Positions 58,045 to 64,000 of a stretch of DNA of 64,000 bases are shown piece after piece. The stretch lies in assembly GCA_050246795.1 (NCBI GenBank), contig JBFWVJ010000001.1, positions 186,001 to 250,000 on the forward strand, written 5' to 3'. The DNA is from JBFWVJ01 sp050246795. GTDB lineage: Bacteria; Patescibacteriota; Gracilibacteria; JAUYGZ01. Every line of letters starts with the position of its first letter. Within the stretch, counting starts at the first letter, position 1. A program made the translations under genes and the position numbers. The notes below the pieces were generated by a model. The model did not search any database. It worked only from the letters and a program-made list of their open reading frames with translations, and had not been told where the DNA came from.

Positions 58045-59592
58045 ATGCGTCGTTTTTTGGCTTCAGTTCGGCGGCAGGGTTCGCTCATTGCTATCGCTGG
58101 TGCATTGGCCTTGGGTTTTTTGATCTTTCCGGCATGGCTGGTGCTGATTGAGCTCGTGCTGGGGGTCAGTCTTTGGAAATTTATGGATGCCCATTCAGGA
58201 ACGAAGTCCTGGAAATTTCCTGAGGGTATGTTTTGGGTATTGGTCGTGTTGCTGACAGCCAGCCGGGTTTTTCCATTCCTCTTTTCTTCGGCTCCCCTTG
58301 GATATGATACGGGGATTTATCGGTATGAGATCTGGTCCTCGTTCCAGGCGTTGCCTGGTTATGTTTCGCAGCTGTTTTTGGGCCTCCCATTACTCACCAA
58401 TGTGTTTCAACTCTTTGGAGGAAGCTTAGACGGAGCCATGAGCTGGCTGTATGTGGGGATGGTCTTGTTGGTGCCGCTTTCGTTGCTGATGCTGTCCGAG
58501 CGGAGGTGGGGGAGGCAGACCACGATCATGGTGGTGTTGTTGATGTTGATCTCGCTGATCCAGTGGAAGGCGTATACGATGGTGTTGTACAAACAAATGC
58601 TCGCCCTCGCGCTCAGTTTTTTCTCGCTTTTTTTGTTTGAAAAACGCACTTGGCTGGTCCTGATTCCTTTGTTGTTTTTAGCCTTGCTTCAGCCTTTGGA
58701 TGTCTTGCTTGTGGGGCTTAGTTATGGGTTGTACGGGGGTATTTCTTCTTTTTCCTCTCGAGAGGAACGATCGTTTTTTTTCAGCTTTTTGATCGGAGGA
58801 GGCATGCTCATGGTGTCTCTACTCTGGCTCGATCAGGGCTTTTGGAGTCATGCTTGGGACCTTTTTTCTCGCGGCATTTTGTATCCGGAAGTTCTGGAAA
58901 AATCCCTTCAGTCCGGTGTTTTCCTGTCCTTGTATGACTATGGCTATCAGTCGGCCTTCTTGTTTGTGTTTGGGATGATGGGGTTGGTGCTGGACTGGCA
59001 AGTGCAGCGTCGGTTCTCACTCTTGGCCTGGTATTTTTTCGTGCTCTTTGGCTGGATCGCTTTTGGACTGTTTTTTTATGAGAGGCTTCTTATTCATCTC
59101 GATGCAGTCTTGCTGCTTTTTGCGGCTTTTGCGCTTTTCACTTTTTCCCAGTCGTTCGCGGGAGACCGGTGGGGAAAAGTCCTCTTCGTTGGGGTTTGTG
59201 TGGGATTGTTTCTCCCTATGGCACTGGTCATGGGTCGGTTTCGCCCCGCGGTGAGTGCTTCTGAACTCGAAAAGATTCAACAGTTTTGCCAAATGATGCC
59301 GGAAGGCGCATATGTCGCCGCTACGGATTCGTTTTATGGGCCTTGGCTCCGGGGCTATTGCCTCGACCAACGGGTGTTTGGTCCTGGGCTTTTTGTGGAT
59401 AACCGCTGGTCTTATCCCGACTGGCAGGCTTTTTGGGCGGGCGATCAGAAGGCCATTCCTGAACTCTTAGGACGGTATGAATCGGAAGTCTATTTCTATC
59501 GAGGGGAACAACAATTTCAACTCGAGTTTGATTCTGATGTGTTTGAGTGGGTGGAAGGGGGGTGGTGGAGGGGGGCGGGGGAAGGGTTATAA
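58045..59592 (+). CDS. GT-C-like polytopic membrane protein (515 aa)
   Basis: It has about ten hydrophobic segments, an APLGYDTGIYRYEIW loop (GYD plus aromatic cluster, as in GT-C enzymes) and a soluble C-terminal part (FCQMMPEGAYVAATDSFYGPWLRGYC). It starts 3 bases after the EmrE-like stop, so it is in the same operon. The glycosyltransferase role is inferred from architecture. The C-terminal end (GGWWRGAGEGL) runs into a G-rich repeat array, so the last residues may be repeat-derived. Confidence 0.65.
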   Translation: MRRFLASVRRQGSLIAIAGALALGFLIFPAWLVLIELVLGVSLWKFMDAHSGTKSWKFPEGMFWVLVVLLTASRVFPFLFSSAPLGYDTGIYRYEIWSSFQALPGYVSQLFLGLPLLTNVFQLFGGSLDGAMSWLYVGMVLLVPLSLLMLSERRWGRQTTIMVVLLMLISLIQWKAYTMVLYKQMLALALSFFSLFLFEKRTWLVLIPLLFLALLQPLDVLLVGLSYGLYGGISSFSSREERSFFFSFLIGGGMLMVSLLWLDQGFWSHAWDLFSRGILYPEVLEKSLQSGVFLSLYDYGYQSAFLFVFGMMGLVLDWQVQRRFSLLAWYFFVLFGWIAFGLFFYERLLIHLDAVLLLFAAFALFTFSQSFAGDRWGKVLFVGVCVGLFLPMALVMGRFRPAVSASELEKIQQFCQMMPEGAYVAATDSFYGPWLRGYCLDQRVFGPGLFVDNRWSYPDWQAFWAGDQKAIPELLGRYESEVYFYRGEQQFQLEFDSDVFEWVEGGWWRGAGEGL

Positions 59593-59680
59593 GGGCCGTA
59601 AGGAACTTAAGGGTCGTAAGGATGGGAGGGGACGGGGGAAGGGTTATAAGGACCGTAAGGGTTTTAAGGGTCGGGGAGCT
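59576..59680. repeat. GGGTTATAAGGNCCGTAAGG direct repeat array
   Basis: A 28-bp unit (CGGGGGAAGGGTTATAAGG, then NCCGTAAGG) occurs at 59576-59603 and 59633-59660, a 57-bp period. Shorter TTAAGGGTCG units lie between. The rest of the gap to 59806 holds only the terminator. Confidence 0.8.
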
Positions 59681-59724
59681 TTATTCGCTTTGTTGGAAGG
59701 GAGGTTTATTGTTCGGATGGGCTT

Positions 59725-59766
59725 AAAAAAGCTGGTTCCGATCGAGAGATCAGAACCAGCTTTTTT
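59725..59766. terminator. Bidirectional terminator between convergent genes
   Basis: A perfect 14-bp stem (AAAAAAGCTGGTTC 59725-59738 / GAACCAGCTTTTTT 59753-59766) with T tracts on both strands serves the plus-strand polysaccharide operon and the minus-strand gene ending at 59807. Confidence 0.92.
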
Positions 59767-59806
59767 GAATACATTTCACAGGCATTGTCTATCAATCATC
59801 AACTCT

Positions 59807-61462
59807 CTACGACTTTGCTCCTTTCACGGTTGATGCTTGTTGCAGCGGCTTGTTCAGGTCAGATGGGTGGATGGCTGGGGCGCGGATTTTACTTGTGATC
59901 TCGATCGGCAACGAGAATTCATTTTGATAGTACATGGCGTTGAGGGCTTTGAGGGTTTTTGGCCCGACGATCCCGGCTTCTGCGCTATAGATCGAGGAAA
60001 TGATGCCGTAGTCGACTTGGAATTTTGCAATGGCCTTTTTGGTTTGGGGTCCAAAGTAGTCCGTGATGAGCTCGCCTTCAAAGTATCCTTTTTCTTTCAA
60101 GATCGTTTGGATTTTCTCCACTTCTGAGTGCTTGGATCCCAGTCGCAATGAATGGTCAAAGGGATTGAAGATCGGAGCGAGCTTTTCTTTGATGTCGGAA
60201 AGGGGATCGGGCGTGTTTGATTTTGCGAGCTGAATGGTTGCTTTGCTAGAACTTTGAAGCTCGGCATTTTCATCAGGGGTGTGTTCCTTGATCCATTCGT
60301 CACTCAAGCTCTGGAGCAGATCATACAATTCGTCACGCGGATCGGTTGGTTCGGATCCTTCGATCGGTTCTTTGCTGGCCAATTCTTCAGCGAGGGCGAT
60401 CGCTGCAGCCCGTTCATCGTCTGCTTTGAGCTTCGCGATGACGGCTTGATCATCTCCATTGATCAGATATTTTTCCAGTACGACTTTTTTAAACTCGGTG
60501 ATGGTACCAGGTCCGACGTACCCCGCTGCCGGATGGTTTCGGTTTTCGATCAGCTTCTTTTCGACTTGGAAGGCCATGAGGGCCTCTTTGGTTTTTTCTC
60601 CGAAGATCGCGGTGGGTGTTTCATCGAGGTAACCCAGGTCGGCCAACAACTGCTGAAGGGTTCTCACGTTCGCGCTGACATCGCCTTCCTTCAGTCCTTC
60701 CACTGGGATCCGGTCAGCGGACTCGATGGCGATTTGCTCCAGTTTGGTTTTGGTGTTGGGGCCGATGTTTCCTGCGGATGGATCGGTTTCCGATTCAATG
60801 ATTTTGTGCCTCATTTGAAAGGCAATTCGGGAAGCCTTGTCTGCGGGATCATAGCCTAGGCTTTCGAGCAATTGTTTGTATCGGGCTGATATCTCGCCTG
60901 AAGTAGGGAGGGAGGCGGCCGTTGACTGCGGTTTTTTGAGGAATGATTTTGCGAAATTACTGAGGTTCCCTTGAGGGAGGGTGACGTATTGCTCTGCTGG
61001 GCTGTGGCCTGGTGGGTAAACCGTGCAGGTGAGGGTTCTTTTTCCCCAATACAGTGCTGTTTTGAGGGCTTCTTCCCCGTGTCCCGCCCAAAAATCCAAG
61101 CGGTCATGAGCATTGTTTCTAACGCCTGCTTTTACGATGGCTCCTCCACGGTCATGAATTTCTCCATCGATGTACCCGGGGCAACTGATACGAGTGCCGA
61201 AGGCGTAGGTGCCAGGTGCGGCGATCATGCCGGGATACACTGGGGTGCCATCGGCTCCATGGGTTCCATTTCCATTCAAGCGTTTGTCTCCTGCCAGGCT
61301 TCCGGTTACGTAAAAATTTTGACCTTCAAGAGGAGAATAGTACGCCGTGACGATAAAGGTCCTTTGATAGGGTTCGGCGGCTTGTGCCTGGAATACTCCC
61401 CATGGGAGGACGCTGCCTATGATGCCGAGGGTGGTGATACTGGAAAGGAGCTGTTTCTTCAT
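59807..61462 (-). CDS. Secreted 3D-domain protein with three peptidoglycan-binding repeats
   Basis: A signal peptide (KKQLLSSITTLGIIGSVL...AQA) leads to a 3D/double-psi-barrel domain (about residues 35-160). It has TAYYSPLEGQ and a RLDFWAGHGEEAL segment, with acidic residues typical of MltA/resuscitation-factor-like lytic enzymes, and EIHDRGGAIV. Three PG_binding_1-like repeats follow (about 195-250, 262-325, 470-535; VRTLQQLLADLGYL, GPGTITEFKK, GPKTLKALNAMYY). It likely binds and cuts or remodels peptidoglycan outside the membrane. I chose the ATG at 61462 over an upstream TTG. The length (551 aa) is long for the family owing to the linker at about 340-460. Confidence 0.85.
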   Translation of the reverse strand: MKKQLLSSITTLGIIGSVLPWGVFQAQAAEPYQRTFIVTAYYSPLEGQNFYVTGSLAGDKRLNGNGTHGADGTPVYPGMIAAPGTYAFGTRISCPGYIDGEIHDRGGAIVKAGVRNNAHDRLDFWAGHGEEALKTALYWGKRTLTCTVYPPGHSPAEQYVTLPQGNLSNFAKSFLKKPQSTAASLPTSGEISARYKQLLESLGYDPADKASRIAFQMRHKIIESETDPSAGNIGPNTKTKLEQIAIESADRIPVEGLKEGDVSANVRTLQQLLADLGYLDETPTAIFGEKTKEALMAFQVEKKLIENRNHPAAGYVGPGTITEFKKVVLEKYLINGDDQAVIAKLKADDERAAAIALAEELASKEPIEGSEPTDPRDELYDLLQSLSDEWIKEHTPDENAELQSSSKATIQLAKSNTPDPLSDIKEKLAPIFNPFDHSLRLGSKHSEVEKIQTILKEKGYFEGELITDYFGPQTKKAIAKFQVDYGIISSIYSAEAGIVGPKTLKALNAMYYQNEFSLPIEITSKIRAPAIHPSDLNKPLQQASTVKGAKS

Positions 61463-61483
61463 ATGCAATTTTTATATGTGTTT

Positions 61484-61515
61484 TAACGACTTTTTTTGTC
61501 GTTCTTTTTATTATA
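61484..61515 (-). promoter_or_regulatory. Promoter and 5' hairpin of the 3D-domain gene
   Basis: TATAAT on the minus strand (61510-61515) has a weak -35 (TTCATC) 17 bp upstream. The RNA would begin near 61503 and fold AACGAC/GTCGTT around a seven-A loop at its 5' end, a possible stabiliser. Confidence 0.5.
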
Positions 61516-61593
61516 CTTCATGATTGATGTTCGATGAACGAACTACTCTTGAGAGTTTTGCACAAAGTGTACTATACTATTCTCTCTATTTTC

Positions 61594-61622
61594 TTGAATT
61601 TTTGGCTTAATGGAGGTATATT
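61594..61622 (+). promoter_or_regulatory. Promoter of the XRE-PAS gene
   Basis: TTGAAT (61594-61599), a 17-bp spacer and TATATT (61617-61622) predict a start near 61629 and a leader of about 28 nt. Confidence 0.55.
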
Positions 61623-61656
61623 TAAGCACTTTTCATTTATTCTTAATGTTTCTGAG

Positions 61657-62709
61657 ATGACCATTCATCAAAAAATTGGGAAAAAAATACGAATGGCTCG
61701 GAAAAGTTTAGGGATGACCCAGAGTGAACTGGCGAAGAGTTTGGGAAAGACCGGCGCGGCGGTTGCGTATCTAGAACAAGGAAAAAGGAGAATTAGTACC
61801 GACGTTCTTACGACGATCTCCGAAGTAACGGGGAAGCCGTTGGCCTATTTTTATGAGGATGAACATGATTCTGATGCTCGGCTTAAAAAACAGCTGACGG
61901 ATTTAAGGACCCATTTGGACGGCATCAAATCCCTCCTGGACGAAGCTGAAAAAGAAAAAGTTGTGAAAAACCAGGAAATCCTTCTTTTTCGGGCGGTGTT
62001 GGACCAATCGAGCGATGCTATTGTGGTCTGGGATCCTGAAACGGGCCGTGCTTTGGACTGCAATGAAAAAGCATGCAGCGCGATGGGGTATACTCGAGAG
62101 GAGTTCCTCCAAAAGACGATTATGGAGGTGGAGTCGGGTATTCCCACCATCGATATTTGGCGTGATTGCGTGCGGGTGGCTCAAAAAAACAAGAATTATA
62201 TTCTTCACACTTTTCCTCGAAATAAAGATGGTGAACTGACACCTGTTGAAGTCAGTGTGAATTATGTCGTGGTCGAAGATAAGCCGTATATAGTGGGCAT
62301 GGCTCGATTTTTAAACGAACGAAAACATCATTTGGCGATTGCGGAAGAAAAGATCCGCAGAAGTCGTGTTCTCGTGGACAATACCTTGGGGGTATTTTTT
62401 ACGGATATTACGGGAATGCTTACTGAGGTGAATTCTGTTCTGTGGGACAGTATGCAAGTGCCGGCTTCTTTGAGGACTGAGAATGATTTTTCGCTGATTC
62501 AGCAAGCGTTTGAAGCATCGGGTATTGATACCTTTATTCAAGAGTGCCTTCGTGGAAAACAGGAAATGTCTCAGGAATTTCGATTTATTCCTTCCTGGAA
62601 AGATCCTTTGGAAATCCAAGTCAAACTTGTTCCAATCCACCATCTTTCTTACTTGCTGGGCGTTCAAGGGGTCGTGGAGAAGGTGAAGAAGAAAGGCTCG
62701 AGAGGATAG
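61657..62709 (+). CDS. XRE-family regulator with PAS sensor domains
   Basis: A 350-aa protein. The N-terminal XRE helix-turn-helix (residues about 3-62; MTQSELAKSLGKTGAAVAYLEQGKRRIS) binds DNA. A short coiled coil and a PAS domain (about 110-220; LDQSSDAIVVWDPETGRALDCNEKACSAMGYTREEF, then a PAC-like strand set) follow. A second, weaker PAS-like domain (about 230-345) ends it. A DNA-binding protein with PAS and no kinase suggests a one-component sensor. I chose the ATG at 61657. The ORF upstream is not XRE-like and covers the promoter. Its stop abuts the convergent RNase J stop. Confidence 0.82.
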   Translation: MTIHQKIGKKIRMARKSLGMTQSELAKSLGKTGAAVAYLEQGKRRISTDVLTTISEVTGKPLAYFYEDEHDSDARLKKQLTDLRTHLDGIKSLLDEAEKEKVVKNQEILLFRAVLDQSSDAIVVWDPETGRALDCNEKACSAMGYTREEFLQKTIMEVESGIPTIDIWRDCVRVAQKNKNYILHTFPRNKDGELTPVEVSVNYVVVEDKPYIVGMARFLNERKHHLAIAEEKIRRSRVLVDNTLGVFFTDITGMLTEVNSVLWDSMQVPASLRTENDFSLIQQAFEASGIDTFIQECLRGKQEMSQEFRFIPSWKDPLEIQVKLVPIHHLSYLLGVQGVVEKVKKKGSRG

Positions 62710-64000
62710 CTACACTTTCACGATGATGGGCATGATGATCGGATTGCGGTTGACCATTTGCATGATGATCTTGCCGACGGCACGCTTGATCTCGAGTTTG
62801 GTAGCATCGGATGATTCCTTCTGAGCCTGACCTTTTTCGTAGGCTTTTTTTGATGCATCTACACATTTGCTATAGATCTCGGGAGAATCTTGTAAGTAGA
62901 TAAATCCTCTGGAATCAATGCCGGGATTGGCGATGAGCTTGCCGGTGTCCTGGTTGACCCGGAAAACGATGATGACGACCCCGTTTTGTGCCATGACCTG
63001 GCGGTCGAGTTGGACTTTTGACATGTGGCCTTCTCCTTCACGGCTTCCGTCGACGAAGATATTATTGGCAGGGACCTTGCTTTTGCTTTTTCTCATGGTG
63101 TCTCCGTCGGTTTCGAGGATATCGCCATTTTCTGCCAGGATCACGTGGTTTTCTTCCATGCCGATCTCTACGGCGAGTTCTTTGTGGGCATGGCGCAGCA
63201 TGTATTCCCCGTGAACGGGGATCAAATATTTCGGCATCATGAGCTTCAGCATGATTTTGAGTTCTTCGCGCTTGGCATGTCCTGACGTGTGGACATCCAT
63301 GTGCTCATTGGTGATGACTTTCGCGCCTCTTCTTAGCAGATGGTTGGTCATCGAAACCACGGCTTGTTCATTTCCGATGATGGGGTTTGAAGAAAAGACG
63401 ACGGTATCGTTGGGGAGGATCTGGATGTCTCGATGTTCCCCGAGGGCGATTCGGTTGAGCGCCGACAGTCCTTCTCCTTGTGAGCCGGTAGAGAGAATGA
63501 CGGAACGGTGTGACGGGTGAGATCTCAGGTCACGGATATCTCTTAAGACGCCTTTGGGGGGATTGATATATCCGAGTTTCATCCCGATCTCGATATTGTT
63601 CATCATGCTTCGTCCGCTGACGAACACTTTTCGATCATTTTTGTGGGCAATCTGCAGGATTTGGCCGATTCTTCCCATCAGAGATGAAAAGGAAGCGATG
63701 ATGACCCTTCCTTTGGCTTTTTCGATAATGTGCTCGAGGGTTTCTGCGACTTTTTTTTCTGACATGGTATAGCCAGGTTTGGTTGCGTTGGTGGATTCTC
63801 CCATCAAGGCCAACACTCCTTGTGATCCGATGCGGGCAAGGTTTTGCAGGTCGACTGATTCACCCCAGGCGGGAGTGAAATCAAATTTGTAATCCCCGGT
63901 GTGGACGACGTTTCCGACCGGTGTGCGCAGGACGATCCCGTTCGAATCGGGGATCGAGTGGTTTTGAGCAAAAAACTCGACCTCAAAGGTCCCCATACGG
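62710..64000 (-). CDS. rnj: Ribonuclease J (C-terminal part, cut by window end)
   Basis: About 430 residues of a metallo-beta-lactamase/beta-CASP nuclease. Visible are NHSIPDSNGIV (His ligand), VHTGDYKFD, a TNATKPGYTMSE stretch, the beta-CASP segment STGSQGEG, SGHAKREELKIML and IPVHGEYMLRHAH. The C-terminal domain follows (DSRGFIYLQDSP, then a basic NRNPIIMPIIVKV tail). The N-terminal metal motif HxHxDH lies beyond 64000. The enzyme has 5'-exo and endonuclease activity in RNA decay and processing. No terminator separates it from the abutting XRE-PAS gene. Confidence 0.92.
   Translation of the reverse strand, partial: RMGTFEVEFFAQNHSIPDSNGIVLRTPVGNVVHTGDYKFDFTPAWGESVDLQNLARIGSQGVLALMGESTNATKPGYTMSEKKVAETLEHIIEKAKGRVIIASFSSLMGRIGQILQIAHKNDRKVFVSGRSMMNNIEIGMKLGYINPPKGVLRDIRDLRSHPSHRSVILSTGSQGEGLSALNRIALGEHRDIQILPNDTVVFSSNPIIGNEQAVVSMTNHLLRRGAKVITNEHMDVHTSGHAKREELKIMLKLMMPKYLIPVHGEYMLRHAHKELAVEIGMEENHVILAENGDILETDGDTMRKSKSKVPANNIFVDGSREGEGHMSKVQLDRQVMAQNGVVIIVFRVNQDTGKLIANPGIDSRGFIYLQDSPEIYSKCVDASKKAYEKGQAQKESSDATKLEIKRAVGKIIMQMVNRNPIIMPIIVKV

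Noticed and set aside
1..64000. UGA recoded to glycine or tryptophan
   Set aside because: Several conserved genes (C39-like peptidase, PilO-like, permease) end at TGA at the expected length, and conserved glycines use normal codons.

Overview
The window looks like a chromosomal segment of a Patescibacteria/CPR bacterium. A Peregrinibacteria-like lineage is my best guess, inferred rather than proven. The evidence is: TGA acts as a normal stop (so this is not a UGA-glycine Gracilibacteria/Absconditabacteria code), starts almost without Shine-Dalgarno sequences, very large secreted ORFs, a ribosomal protein S10 with an unusual lysine/alanine/proline-rich N-terminal extension, and many short dispersed repeats. 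No tRNA, rRNA, CRISPR array, transposase or phage gene was seen.

Region 1 (1-14.0 kb) is housekeeping plus small secreted proteins. It holds two secreted proteins (one Gly-Tyr rich), a nitroreductase, an Fe/Mn superoxide dismutase with a membrane partner, rpsJ and tuf on the minus strand with clear terminators and promoters, aroC, a CtlX-like guanidine-group hydrolase, a MutY glycosylase fused to an intact Nudix domain, a C39-like peptidase, a Wzx-like flippase, a decayed toxin-antitoxin locus, a Na+/Ca2+ exchanger and aroE.

Region 2 (14.1-21.4 kb) is a type IV pilus/type II secretion-like operon. It has four (pseudo)pilins or pilin-like proteins, PilN-, PilO- and PilC/GspF-like inner-membrane parts and a PilX-like protein. 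A four-helix-bundle (S23/IVP-type) gene bracketed by inverted repeats sits inside it.

Region 3 (21.5-48.6 kb) is the most unusual part. It carries a 2858-aa secreted protein (CxxC helical modules, Asn-Pro-Asp-Gly beta repeats, polyproline), a 721-aa membrane-anchored repeat protein, and a 4792-aa protein. The 4792-aa protein contains three protein-kinase-like domains, an intact GGEEF cyclase-like domain, a degenerate second one and three HExxH peptidase-like motifs. Two apparently paralogous cytoplasmic proteins follow. The order pilus machine, giant secreted proteins, small partners suggests one surface or contact system, possibly directed at another cell. This is inference.

Region 4 (48.6-59.6 kb) is envelope polysaccharide synthesis: a GT2 glycosyltransferase, an ABC-2 exporter pair, a UbiA-family polyprenyl-phosphate phosphoribosyltransferase, an SDR epimerase, two GT-C-like membrane proteins and a small EmrE-like protein. 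Two coiled-coil proteins of unknown role are also present. Region 5 (59.8-64 kb) has a secreted 3D/peptidoglycan-binding protein, an XRE-PAS sensor-regulator and the C-terminal two thirds or so of RNase J, cut by the window end.

A second theme is the dispersed repeats. Short AT-rich tandem motifs (AACGTAAAACG-type and CAATTTTCAATTTT-type), about 120-170 bp palindromic elements and a heptamer array fill most intergenic gaps. Some are inserted in frame inside aroC, mutY and a glycosyltransferase, much like Rickettsia palindromic elements.
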